From Neisseria mucosa (GTDB lineage: Bacteria; Pseudomonadota; Gammaproteobacteria; Burkholderiales; Neisseriaceae): a stretch of 64,000 nt of DNA. Under the pieces are notes generated by a model, which did not search any database, was not told the origin of the DNA, and was given only the letters and a program-made list of their open reading frames with translations. This document shows positions 50,722 through 60,199 of the stretch, one piece after another (the first letter of the stretch is position 1; the number at the start of each line of letters is the position of its first letter). The DNA lies in assembly GCF_003044445.1 (NCBI RefSeq), contig NZ_POWX01000005.1:62001-126000 (forward strand), read 5' to 3'. The position numbers and the translations under genes were made by a program.

Positions 50722-51648
50722 ATGTCTTTTGCATTTTTCTTCCCCGGTCAGGGTTCGCAAAGCCTCAATATGATGGACGGCTTCGCAGGACAATCGGTCG
50801 TAAAAAATACCTTTGACGAAGCTTCCGCAGTCTTGGGTCAAGATTTGTGGGCGATGATTAACGGTACGGATGCCGACCTCATTGGGCAAACCGTGAATAC
50901 CCAGCCCATCATGCTTGCCGCCGGTGTTGCCGTTTATCGTGCTTATCTGGAAGCGGGCGGCACAACACCAGCCGTCGTTGCCGGCCACAGCCTCGGTGAA
51001 TACACCGCACTCGTTGCCGCCGGTGCATTGGATTTTGCGGATGCAGTCAAACTCGTCCGCCTGCGCGCCGAACTGATGCAGTCTGCCGTGCCGCAGGGCG
51101 TAGGTGCGATGGCGGCGATTCTCGGCTTGGAAGATGAACAGGTAAAAGCCATTTGCGCAGAAGCCGCGCAAGGCGAAGTGGTCGAAGCCGTCAACTTCAA
51201 TTCACCCGGACAAGTCGTGATTGCGGGCAATGCCGCCGCCGTCGAGCGCGCCATGAACGCTGCTAAAGAAGCAGGAGCCAAACGCGCGCTGCCGCTGCCT
51301 GTATCCGTTCCTTCGCATTGCAGTCTGATGAAGCCTGCTGCGGAAAAACTTGCCGAAGCACTCAAAACCGTCGAAATCAAACAACCGCAAATCCGCGTCA
51401 TCCATAATGCCGATGTTGCCGCTTACGATGATGCAGAGAAAATCAAAGACGCACTTGTCCGCCAACTTTACAGCCCTGTGCGCTGGACGGAAACCGTCAA
51501 TGCGCTGGTTGCTGAAGGCATTGCCGAGTCAGCCGAATGCGGACCGGGCAAAGTGTTGGCAGGTTTGGCAAAACGTATCAACAAAGAAGCCGTGTGCAGC
51601 GCTTTGACCAATTCCGAACAAGTTGCTGCCTTTATCGAAGCGCATTAA
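50722..51648 (+). CDS. fabD: malonyl-CoA:ACP transacylase
   Basis: A 308-residue acyltransferase. GQGSQ near the start, the nucleophile in GHSLGEYTAL, and the catalytic His in VSVPSHCSLM are present. It loads malonate onto ACP for fatty-acid elongation. AAAGGAATATC precedes the ATG. It lies near fabH and fabG but in separate transcription units. Confidence 0.97.
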   Translation: MSFAFFFPGQGSQSLNMMDGFAGQSVVKNTFDEASAVLGQDLWAMINGTDADLIGQTVNTQPIMLAAGVAVYRAYLEAGGTTPAVVAGHSLGEYTALVAAGALDFADAVKLVRLRAELMQSAVPQGVGAMAAILGLEDEQVKAICAEAAQGEVVEAVNFNSPGQVVIAGNAAAVERAMNAAKEAGAKRALPLPVSVPSHCSLMKPAAEKLAEALKTVEIKQPQIRVIHNADVAAYDDAEKIKDALVRQLYSPVRWTETVNALVAEGIAESAECGPGKVLAGLAKRINKEAVCSALTNSEQVAAFIEAH

Positions 51649-51671
51649 GTTTGCCGCTTGTTATGTTTTAG

Positions 51672-51702
51672 ACGACCTTTCTTAATGAAAGGTCGTTTTT
51701 TA
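51672..51702 (+). terminator. terminator of fabD
   Basis: ACGACCTTTC and GAAAGGTCGT pair across a 10-base loop and run into TTTTTT. It uses a shortened DUS-derived stem. Confidence 0.85.
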
Positions 51703-51755
51703 ATGTCTGTCGGTTGTGTTCGGATAGGGGAGGGAATAGCAACAGGGGGATGTTT

Positions 51756-51862
51756 TATAGTGGATTAACTTTAAACCAGTACGGCGTTGCCTCGCCTTGC
51801 CGTACTGTCTGTACTGTCTGCGGCTTCGTCGCCTTGTCCTGATTTAAAGTTAATCCACTATA
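51756..51862. mobile_element. Correia element (CREE), 107-bp form
   Basis: A complete element with both ends TATAGTGGATTAACTTT and AAGTTAATCCACTATA. It lies in the 408-bp gap between fabD and msbA. Downstream are a DUS (about 51899) and a TATAAT at 51984-51989 that may be part of the msbA promoter. Confidence 0.95.
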
Positions 51863-52056
51863 CATTCCAGTTCACTATCAATTTATTTTGAACATTTAAG
51901 GTCGTCTGAAAAAACTTTACAGAAATAAAAATCGTTATTCATTTAAAAACAGCAATTTCGTCGCATCGGTAACTTCGTTGCGATATAATCATAGGCTTTA
52001 CCAATCCGACAGATTGATAAAATATTCAATCTGCATTACTCCGGAACACCGAGCCA

Positions 52057-53910
52057 ATGATAGAAAAACTGACCTTCGGCCTGTTTACCCAAGAAGATTC
52101 GCGCAGCTTCATGCGCTTGATGGCTTATATCCGCCCTTATAAAGCACGCATCATCTTTGCTTTAATTGCTATCTTCGGTGTTGCCGCTACCGAAAGCTAT
52201 CTCGCCGCCTTTATTGCCCCGCTAGTCAACCAAGGCTTCGCCCCGCCTTCTGCTCCGCCCGAACTTAACACCGCAGGCGGCATCATCGCTACGCTGCAAA
52301 ACTGGAAAGATCAATTTACCTACCTGATTTGGGGTACGCCCAATAAAGTCTGGGTTGTGCCGGTATTTTTTATCTTTTTGGTCATCATTCGCGGCATCAG
52401 CCGTTTCGTCAGTACCTATCTCTTGACTTGGGTTTCCGTCATGGCAATCAGTCATCTGCGCCGCGATATGTTTGCCAAGATGCTGCAACTTTCTTCCAAA
52501 TTTCATCAGGAAACCCCGTCCGGCACGGTTTTGATGAATATGGTGCAAATGGCGGAACAATCCATCAGCAACGCCAGCAATGTATTTATCGTTTTAACCC
52601 GCGATACCATGATTGTCGTCGGTTTGGTCTGCGTCCTGCTTTATTTGAACTGGCAGCTTAGCTTGGTTGTTGCCCTGATGTTCCCGCTGCTGTCTTTGTT
52701 GTCCCGTTATTACCGTAATCGTCTGAAAGACATTATTGCGGGAGCGCAACTCAGTATCGGTACCATGAACAATGTCGTCAACGAAGTCCATCAAGGACAC
52801 CGTGTAGTCAAACTCTTCGGCGGCCAACGTCAGGCTGCCGAACGCTTCACCGCTGTCAATGACACCATCGTCCGTCTCGGTAAAAAAATCACCCAAGCCA
52901 CTGCCGCGCGTTCTCCATTCAGCGAACTGATTGCGTCGTTTGCTTTGGCTATTGTCATCTTTATCGCCCTTTGGCAGAGCCAACAAGGACATACCACCAT
53001 CGGCGAATTTATGGCGTTTATCGTTGCCATGCTGCAAATGCTCAGTCCGATTAAAAACTTGGCGAACATCAGCATCCCCATGCAGACCATGTTTATTGCT
53101 TCTGATGCCGTTTGCCAATTCCTCGATACCGAGCCTGAAAAAGATAACGGTACAAAAATCCTGACCAATGTCGAAGGTCGTCTGAAATTTGATAACGTCG
53201 ATGTCTGCTACCACACAGACGGTAAAAAAGCCTTGGACAGCTTTAATCTCGATATCCGCAAAGGCGAACGCGTAGCCCTGGTCGGCCGCTCAGGCAGCGG
53301 TAAATCTACTGCCGTCAACCTGCTTCCGCGTTTTGTCGAACCAAGCTCCGGCGCGGTTTATTTGGATGATGTGAATATAGAAGACATCAAACTTGACAAC
53401 CTGCGCTCCCAATTCGCCCTTGTTTCCCAAGATGTCTTTTTGTTTGAAGGCACGCTTTTGGAAAACGTCCGTTACAGCCGTCCCGATGCCACTGAAGAAG
53501 AAGTATTGGCAGCCCTCAAAGCCGCGAATTTGCAAGATTTGGTTGAAAGCTCGCCATACGGCTTGAACCAGCCGATAGGCGCAAACGGCAATCAACTCTC
53601 CGGCGGTCAGCGTCAACGTGTCGCCATTGCCCGCGCCATTTTGAAAGACGCCCCCATCCTGCTTTTGGACGAAGCCACCAGCGCGCTGGACAACGAATCC
53701 GAACGCCTCGTCCAACAAGCCCTTGAACGCTTGATGGAAAACCGCACCAGCATCATCGTCGCCCACCGCCTGACCACCGTCGAGCAAGCCGACCGTATTA
53801 TTGTCATGGACGACGGTCATATAGTTGAGCAAGGTTCCCACGATGAATTGATGGCGCAAAACGGCTACTATGCCATGCTGCGCAATATGCCGAAGCAGAT
53901 AGCAAGTTGA
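52057..53910 (+). CDS. msbA: lipid A export ABC transporter MsbA
   Basis: A 617-residue half-transporter. Six membrane helices (about residues 28-330) precede an ATPase domain with Walker A GRSGSGKST (about 410), signature LSGGQRQRV and Walker B ILLLDEATSALD. It flips lipid A-core across the inner membrane before LptE-dependent export. An in-frame DUS encodes GRLKF near residue 375. A large glycosyltransferase gene follows at 112 bp, suggesting a lipooligosaccharide theme. Confidence 0.95.
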   Translation: MIEKLTFGLFTQEDSRSFMRLMAYIRPYKARIIFALIAIFGVAATESYLAAFIAPLVNQGFAPPSAPPELNTAGGIIATLQNWKDQFTYLIWGTPNKVWVVPVFFIFLVIIRGISRFVSTYLLTWVSVMAISHLRRDMFAKMLQLSSKFHQETPSGTVLMNMVQMAEQSISNASNVFIVLTRDTMIVVGLVCVLLYLNWQLSLVVALMFPLLSLLSRYYRNRLKDIIAGAQLSIGTMNNVVNEVHQGHRVVKLFGGQRQAAERFTAVNDTIVRLGKKITQATAARSPFSELIASFALAIVIFIALWQSQQGHTTIGEFMAFIVAMLQMLSPIKNLANISIPMQTMFIASDAVCQFLDTEPEKDNGTKILTNVEGRLKFDNVDVCYHTDGKKALDSFNLDIRKGERVALVGRSGSGKSTAVNLLPRFVEPSSGAVYLDDVNIEDIKLDNLRSQFALVSQDVFLFEGTLLENVRYSRPDATEEEVLAALKAANLQDLVESSPYGLNQPIGANGNQLSGGQRQRVAIARAILKDAPILLLDEATSALDNESERLVQQALERLMENRTSIIVAHRLTTVEQADRIIVMDDGHIVEQGSHDELMAQNGYYAMLRNMPKQIAS

Positions 53911-54022
53911 TTTTCAGACGACCTGTCGGTCAGTTGAAGGACGATTTGCTTAAGAGGTCGTCTGAAAACACCGAGCAGCAAGACAAGGAAGGCTGCCGAA
54001 CAGACAGAAAGGAACTATCCGC

Positions 54023-57000
54023 ATGAATCATCAAGCCCAGTCCCCCGCCGTCTCCGTGATGATTCCTTACTACAACTGTAAGGAATACATCGTAGAAACC
54101 GTCCAATCCGTCCTTAGCCAAAGCCATCAGAATTTTGAAATCATCATTGTTGACGACGGCTCTGACCCGGAACACGCCGATTATTTGAGGGAGTTTCTGG
54201 CGGACAAGCCCGCCATACGTTACGCCGTACAAAACAATCAAGGCGTTGCCGCCGCCCGAAACCATGCGGCGCGGCTGGCGGGGGGTAAATACTTCCTGTT
54301 TCTTGATTCAGACGACCTCATCCTGCCGGATTACATCGAAAAATGCGTCGCGGTTTTGGAAAACAATCCCGACTGTAAGCTGGTGTATCCGTTGGCAGAG
54401 TATTTTGATGCGCAAGAAGGCTTGTGGAATCTGCCGGATTATGACGGTTTGGAAAGTCTGTTGAAGGGGAATCGCATCCCTATCATTTCTATGCATCGTG
54501 CCGAGGATTTCGTTTCTTTGGGTGGGTTTGATGAAAACCTGGCAACACATGAAGACTGGGATCTTTGGATACGCCTCTTAAGCAACGGCGGAGAAGTCAT
54601 CCGTATTCCGGAAGTGTTGTTCCGCTACCGTAAACGCCGTGACGGGTCATCACTGATTAACCGCTTGGAGCAAAATCCTGATTTAAACCGCGAAGACTGG
54701 CAAAAAGTCTACGAGAAAAACCGCGCACTGTTTATGCAACATCATTTGGGATATTCCGACTGTATTCAAAAAATATCCTTACTAGAACAACAAATCCAAT
54801 CTTTATCCGAGCTAAACCTTCAATTGCGAGAAGACAATACCAAAATGCAAAATCAAAACCAAGAATTGCAGCATGTCATGGCAAAACTGCTGCAACAAAC
54901 CGAATTGTCTGCTGAACAGACTGAATTCCTGCAAAAGCAAATTGAAATGTTGTTGCGCAACAGTACCGTAGAAGAGCAATTGGAAGAACAAGAAAAACAA
55001 ATCAAACTGTTGAAAAAACAAATTAATACCTTGCAGCAGGAAAAGCAATCGTTGGAGCAAAACATTCATATATTGAATGAAAGCAGACAGTCGTCTGAAA
55101 ACATCATCAACGAACTGCATAGCCACCGTACACAATTGGAACGGCATATTCATGAAGAAAGCCGGCGATTGGCAAAATACAAAGGTTTGTGGACGGTTAA
55201 GGCATTCAAGCCGTTTGTCAAAACCGAGCAAGCCATCAGCTCCGCCAACCGTTACCGCAAAGGCTTCCGTCTTTTGGTGCGCGAGAAGGGCAGTATCGGC
55301 AAGGCATATCAGTTTTTACGCCGCCATTACAAGCAAACCCATTCGATTAAAAGCGTAAAACAGATATTGAAAGCTGTCAGTTCTGCATCAGCTTTTGGGC
55401 ATTCGATTCAGGCAGACCCGATTCCGCAAACGTTTATCCAGCGACTGACCAAACATGCTGCCGACACGCTTGCCCCCAAAGTTGCCATCATTGCCGAACT
55501 CAGTATTCCGCAATGCAAAAAATACCGCGTTATCCAAAAGCAGGAAATGCTTGAGGAGCTGGGTATTCCTTGTTCCGTGACTTCATGGACGGACAGCAAT
55601 GAAGCCAAGAAACAGATTTCTTTGGCAAGTGTGGTGATTTTCTACCGCGTTCCCGGTTTTGACAGCGTAATGGATTTGATTGCGGAATGCCGTCGTCTGA
55701 ATATCAAAACATTATGGGATGTCGATGATTTGATTTTTGACGAAGATGTCCTGAAAACCAGCAGCACCATCAATTCGCTTGAACCGGCAGAAAGAGAAGG
55801 CGTGATCAACGGCGCGAAACTTTACCGTCAAGCCATGTTGGCGTGCGACGAAGGCATCGCTTCGACTTCCGGACTGGCAAAAGCCATGAAGGAAGCAGGT
55901 TTGGAGACGGTTTATGTGGTTGAAAACGCGCTTGATGATGAAACGCTGGCAGCGGCAAACAGCATCGAGGGTCGTCTGAAAAAACAAGAAGACGGTCTGA
56001 TTCGAATTATTTACGGTTCGGGCACCAAAACGCATAACATCGACTTTTTGGAAGCCGCTCCCGCGCTTGCCAACATATTGAAAGAAAATCCGAATGTCAG
56101 GTTCAGAATCATCGGCTATTTGGAGCTGCCCGAATATTTCGACGATGTACAAAGCCAAATCGAACGTATTCCGTTTTGCAACTATACGGAATACCTGACT
56201 TATTTGTCCGAATGCGACATCAGCATCGCGCCTTTGGAAAACTTCGTTTTCAACGATGCCAAGAGCAATATCAAATACCTTGAAGCATCGATTACCAAAG
56301 TGGCATCCGTATGTTCGCCAAGGGCGGCTTTTGCCGATGTGATTGTCAACGGCGAAAACGGCTTTCTGGCAGACAGCGAACAGCAATGGTATGAAGCGTT
56401 CGCTACCCTGATTCAAAATCCCGAACTGCGCGACAGTATGGCGCAGGCGGCATACCGTACGGTTACGGAAACATACAGCCCGCAAGCCATCGGCAGCACG
56501 CAGCTTGCGCCCGCCGTCCGTTTTGAATCTGCCGCAAAAGGGAAAACCAAAGTCTTATCGTTTAATGTTTACTATCATCCGCAATCGTTTGGCGGGGCGA
56601 CCATTGTTGCCGAGCAACTGAACAAACTGCTTGCCGATGAAGAAGCCTACGAAATATATGCGGTAACGACTTTGCCGATGAAAAGCTGGCTGCCGCCGTA
56701 CAGCGTCATCCGTTACGAATACGGCAAAGTGACCGTTTTCGGCGTTGCCGTTCCTTCAGAAGATGCGGCCGCCCACGAAAACCCGCGTTTTGATGCAGCC
56801 GTCAAAGACATCATCGAACTCGTAGAGCCCGACATCGCCCATATCCACTGCATTCAAAGCATGGGCGTCGGCATGGTCGATATTTGTCGGGAAGCTGGTG
56901 TCAAAACCCTCGTTACCCTGCATGACGCCTGGTGGATTTGTCCGAACCAGTTCATGCTTGACGAAAATGAAGTCTTCCGCGAGCAATGGAATACCGAAGA

Positions 57001-57718
57001 CGAACGGAGCAAAACCATAGCCCGCGCTTTGTCGAAAATCGATATGTTACTTGCGCCCAGCAAATATTTTGCCGAGCTGCATGAAAGAACTTTGGGTAGG
57101 AACGTCCTCGTCAACAAAAACGGCGTTACCCGCCCCTTGGGTCAAGTATCCAAACGGAAAAAAGACGTTATCCGCTTCGGTTATGTCGGCGGAAAAACCA
57201 AAATCAAAGGCGTTCATCTGATTTTGGAAGCCTTCAGGAAACACCGTTTCCCCAACACCGAACTGGTTGTCGTGGACAATATGCTCAACGTCGGCGCGCG
57301 TTCGTTCTTTGACAGTGATTTCGACGGCGTGGAACGCTTCCGCATCGAACCTGCTTACAGCCAAGATACTATCGACCACTTCTTCTCGGAAATCGATGTT
57401 TTGTTGTTCCCGACCCAATGGAAAGAAAGTTTCGGGCTGACGGTCAGAGAGGCAGTGTTGCGTGATGTTTGGGTAATTGCTACTGACGCGGGCGGTGTGT
57501 CCGAAGACATTATCGACGGCGAAAACGGCACAGTCATTCCGTTTGACAGCGGCGTGGAAGAATTGAGCCGTGCCATTGCCGAAGTTTGCGAACGCTATCA
57601 AGCAATGGACGACGGCGCAGTCATTGAACTGCCGAAAAGCCATATTCGGACTTTTGCGGAACAAAAAGACGAATTGGCAGGCCTATATCAAGAAATACTG
57701 TCGAACCAAGCAGATTGA
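54023..57718 (+). CDS. 1231-residue three-domain glycosyltransferase
   Basis: Residues about 8-215 form a GT2 domain (VSVMIPYYNCKEYI, EIIIVDDGSD, FLDSDDLILPDY). Residues 252-389 are a Gln/Leu-rich coiled coil. Residues about 486-829 form a GT4-like domain (PKVAIIAELSIPQCKKYRV, IKTLWDVDDLIFDED). Residues 839-1231 form a second GT4 domain (FNVYYHPQSFGGATIVAEQL, GVHLILEAFRKH, WKESFGLTVREAVLRDVWV). It probably adds two or three sugars to a surface glycan. The gene follows msbA and precedes two smaller putative glycosyltransferases. AGAAAGGAAC precedes the ATG. The acceptor is unknown. Confidence 0.9.
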   Translation: MNHQAQSPAVSVMIPYYNCKEYIVETVQSVLSQSHQNFEIIIVDDGSDPEHADYLREFLADKPAIRYAVQNNQGVAAARNHAARLAGGKYFLFLDSDDLILPDYIEKCVAVLENNPDCKLVYPLAEYFDAQEGLWNLPDYDGLESLLKGNRIPIISMHRAEDFVSLGGFDENLATHEDWDLWIRLLSNGGEVIRIPEVLFRYRKRRDGSSLINRLEQNPDLNREDWQKVYEKNRALFMQHHLGYSDCIQKISLLEQQIQSLSELNLQLREDNTKMQNQNQELQHVMAKLLQQTELSAEQTEFLQKQIEMLLRNSTVEEQLEEQEKQIKLLKKQINTLQQEKQSLEQNIHILNESRQSSENIINELHSHRTQLERHIHEESRRLAKYKGLWTVKAFKPFVKTEQAISSANRYRKGFRLLVREKGSIGKAYQFLRRHYKQTHSIKSVKQILKAVSSASAFGHSIQADPIPQTFIQRLTKHAADTLAPKVAIIAELSIPQCKKYRVIQKQEMLEELGIPCSVTSWTDSNEAKKQISLASVVIFYRVPGFDSVMDLIAECRRLNIKTLWDVDDLIFDEDVLKTSSTINSLEPAEREGVINGAKLYRQAMLACDEGIASTSGLAKAMKEAGLETVYVVENALDDETLAAANSIEGRLKKQEDGLIRIIYGSGTKTHNIDFLEAAPALANILKENPNVRFRIIGYLELPEYFDDVQSQIERIPFCNYTEYLTYLSECDISIAPLENFVFNDAKSNIKYLEASITKVASVCSPRAAFADVIVNGENGFLADSEQQWYEAFATLIQNPELRDSMAQAAYRTVTETYSPQAIGSTQLAPAVRFESAAKGKTKVLSFNVYYHPQSFGGATIVAEQLNKLLADEEAYEIYAVTTLPMKSWLPPYSVIRYEYGKVTVFGVAVPSEDAAAHENPRFDAAVKDIIELVEPDIAHIHCIQSMGVGMVDICREAGVKTLVTLHDAWWICPNQFMLDENEVFREQWNTEDERSKTIARALSKIDMLLAPSKYFAELHERTLGRNVLVNKNGVTRPLGQVSKRKKDVIRFGYVGGKTKIKGVHLILEAFRKHRFPNTELVVVDNMLNVGARSFFDSDFDGVERFRIEPAYSQDTIDHFFSEIDVLLFPTQWKESFGLTVREAVLRDVWVIATDAGGVSEDIIDGENGTVIPFDSGVEELSRAIAEVCERYQAMDDGAVIELPKSHIRTFAEQKDELAGLYQEILSNQAD

Positions 57719-57767
57719 TGTTTTCAGACGACCCTTTCGATGGCAACAAAGGGTCGTCTGAAAATGG

Positions 57768-57803
57768 CAGTGAATGAACTTTGAACCCGTACGACGTTGT
57801 TTT
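57768..57803. repeat. degenerate half Correia element
   Basis: CAGTGAATGAACTTTGAACC followed by CGTACGACGTTG matches the first 34 bases of a Correia element (AGTGGATTAACTTTAAACC then AGTACGGCGTTG) at about 27 of 34 positions. The right half is absent. An inverted DUS pair (57719-57765) precedes it, and a putative glycosyltransferase gene follows. Confidence 0.6.
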
Positions 57804-57862
57804 ATCTAAACTAATTTTTACTGCATTGAAGTACCTGAGATTAACCGCATCACATCTTAATT

Positions 57863-58873
57863 ATGAACAAAACCATCATACTGGTCGCCCCATATATGTA
57901 CGGGCTGGATAAGTGCATAGAAAAAAATCTGCGCTTCCACGGCTTCAATGTTATCAATCTCTGTTACGATGACAGAGATTCATACTATCCGCACATAGGC
58001 TGCCGTATTCTCGGTTTGTATCATAAACACATTAAAAAAGACGGCGATTATAAGAAAAAACTGAAATATTCCCGCTACCGCAAGCAGATAGCCGAAAAAC
58101 TGGCTTCCTTGGAAGGCGGCAAAGCAGACTACGCCCTTTGCATCCGCGCCAATATTTATCCCAAAGAAATTATTTCCGCCATCCGCGAACACAGCAAAGT
58201 ATGCGTCAACTACCAATGGGACGGTATCGACCGTTTCCCCGACATCATCGAATATCTGCCCTATTTTGACCGCTGCTGGGTGTTCAATAAAAACGATGTG
58301 GAGAAATACCCCCAACACCGTTTCAAAGCGACCACCAATTTCTATTTCGATTTTCCGATTGAGGGAAACGGAAAAACGGAAGGCCTTTATTTTTTAGGCG
58401 GCTACGAAGCAGGTAGGGAACATCAAACCTCCGTTTTTCTCGATGAAGCACGCAGACTGGGGCTACCTTTGGATTTCCACATTTACTGCAAAGACGACCG
58501 CGCAAGCAAAATTTTCGGCAACGACGGCATTACCTATTTGGACAGACAAAGCATCCTGAGTTTCGAGCAAAACCTGCAAAAGGTTAAAAACTGCCTGGCA
58601 GTCGTCGATTTTGTCCAATTTGAAAATTACGGCCTGTCTTTCCGCGTATTCGACGCCCTGTGTTTCGACAAAAAACTGATTACCACCAATCAGGCCGTAG
58701 CGGAATGTGACTTCTACCATCCCGACAACATCTTTATTTGGGACGGAGAAAACCCCGAAGGCCTGCAAGACTTTTTCAGACGACCTTACCATCCGCTTCC
58801 TGAAGAAATAAAAGCCAAATACGCCTTCGGCAACTGGGTCCGCCGAATCCTCGACATATCAGACGAAGCATAA
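57863..58873 (+). CDS. putative glycosyltransferase, paralogue 1
   Basis: A 336-residue protein, probably cytoplasmic. Marker segments shared with the next gene are VNYQWDGIDRFP, ATTNFYFDF, GLSFRVFDAL, KKLITTN and CDFYHPDNIFIWDG. The C-terminal portion resembles the CgeB/YkvP-like GT-B glycosyltransferases. The reading as a glycosyltransferase comes from that layout and from the neighbours. It follows the large glycosyltransferase by 144 bp and is separated by nine bases from its paralogue. An in-frame reverse DUS encodes FFRRPY near the end. Confidence 0.7.
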   Translation: MNKTIILVAPYMYGLDKCIEKNLRFHGFNVINLCYDDRDSYYPHIGCRILGLYHKHIKKDGDYKKKLKYSRYRKQIAEKLASLEGGKADYALCIRANIYPKEIISAIREHSKVCVNYQWDGIDRFPDIIEYLPYFDRCWVFNKNDVEKYPQHRFKATTNFYFDFPIEGNGKTEGLYFLGGYEAGREHQTSVFLDEARRLGLPLDFHIYCKDDRASKIFGNDGITYLDRQSILSFEQNLQKVKNCLAVVDFVQFENYGLSFRVFDALCFDKKLITTNQAVAECDFYHPDNIFIWDGENPEGLQDFFRRPYHPLPEEIKAKYAFGNWVRRILDISDEA

Positions 58874-58882
58874 ATAGATACC

Positions 58883-59923
58883 ATGACGACCGAACAAAAA
58901 ACGATTATTTTGGGGATGCCCGCCGACAACCAAATCTACCGAGTCATCGAAGCCGCCTTAAATCATCACGGCTTCAACGTCGTCAGCGTCGTCATGGACA
59001 ACCTGAATTTCCGCTATCCTTCCCTTTCCAGTCGTCTGAAAGTCAAATTCAGACAACTGGTGCTGCGGGATAAAAACGCCAAAAAAGACTTTAAATCCGC
59101 CCAATTAATCCGAGACGTCGAAAACAAACTGGCAGCGTACGGCAAGGCGGATTACGCCCTGTTTATTCGCGGCGACATCTACTCGCCTGAGTTTCTGGAT
59201 ATGATTAAACGCCATACCCGTCCCGGCAATATGGTCAACTACCAATGGGACGGTATCAATCGCTTTCCGGCTATTTGGGATTGCGCCGACCGGTTCGACT
59301 GTATTTACGTTTTTGATCCCGCCGATATGCGAAATCCGAAACATCCCTTCCTGCCGACCACCAACTTCTATTTCGACCACGATGTCAACCTGCCCGAAGA
59401 CCCGCCCAACGATTTCTATTTCATCGGCTGGCATATGCCCGACCGCGCCCCGATTATTTCCGCGTTCGGTAAAGCGGCCGAAACGCTGGGCTGGAAGCTC
59501 GACTTCAATATCGGCTGTTTGAATACCGATGTCGATACCCTCCGCCGTTTTTATCCTACGGAAAACATCAAAATCTTCATCGGCGTCAGAAGTTTCGCAG
59601 ACAACCTCGAAGCCGCCAAACAGGCAAAAATCCTTATAGATTTCAAAACGCCCGTTCACAACGGCCTCTCGTTCCGCCCCTTCGAAGCCCTCGGCTACCG
59701 TAAAAAACTGATTACCACCAACGCCGAAATCAAAAAATACGATTTCTACCACCCCGACAACATCTTCGTTTGGGACGGTAAAAGTTTGGACGGTTTGGCA
59801 GAATTTGTCGACAAACCCTATCGCGAGCTGCCACCCGAAATCTACCAAAAATACAGCTTCGGCAACTGGTTGCGCTATATTCTGGACATACCGCCCCATC
59901 AAAAAATAACCCTGCCCGAATAA
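58883..59923 (+). CDS. putative glycosyltransferase, paralogue 2
   Basis: A 346-residue protein clearly related to the preceding one: VNYQWDGINRFP, PTTNFYFDHD, GLSFRPFEALGYRKKLITTN and KYDFYHPDNIFVWDG correspond in order. The N-terminus (IILGMPADNQIYRVIEAALNHHGFNVVSVV) aligns too. The two genes probably arose by duplication and act in series on a surface glycan. No acceptor, donor or lipid link can be identified. Start ATG has a weak ribosome site and may rely on coupling to the upstream gene. Confidence 0.7.
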   Translation: MTTEQKTIILGMPADNQIYRVIEAALNHHGFNVVSVVMDNLNFRYPSLSSRLKVKFRQLVLRDKNAKKDFKSAQLIRDVENKLAAYGKADYALFIRGDIYSPEFLDMIKRHTRPGNMVNYQWDGINRFPAIWDCADRFDCIYVFDPADMRNPKHPFLPTTNFYFDHDVNLPEDPPNDFYFIGWHMPDRAPIISAFGKAAETLGWKLDFNIGCLNTDVDTLRRFYPTENIKIFIGVRSFADNLEAAKQAKILIDFKTPVHNGLSFRPFEALGYRKKLITTNAEIKKYDFYHPDNIFVWDGKSLDGLAEFVDKPYRELPPEIYQKYSFGNWLRYILDIPPHQKITLPE

Positions 59924-59980
59924 ACGGAAAGGTCGTCTGAAATTTGTCGATATGGCAGATAAAATAGGCAATGCCTGCAC

Positions 59981-60084
59981 TGTCATTCCCGTGCAGGCGG
60001 GAATTCAGAGATTTGAGATTACAGTAATCCCTAAACATTTCTGAAAGATTGAAGTCTGGATTCCCGCCTGCGCAGGAATGACAA
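59981..60084. repeat. NIME repeat
   Basis: dRS3 palindromes at 59985-60004 and 60060-60079 (the second with one change) flank about 55 bp. It occupies most of the gap between the second paralogue and fabG; DUS lie at both sides (about 59931, 60106 and 60152). Confidence 0.85.
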
Positions 60085-60199
60085 TACGGAGGCATCTTAT
60101 TTTGTTTCAGACGACCTCAAAAATTAGATTCATCACACTATTTATGCTATAAGGTCGTCTGAAATTAACAGACTCCATTCCCCAAACAAGGAAGTAAAC

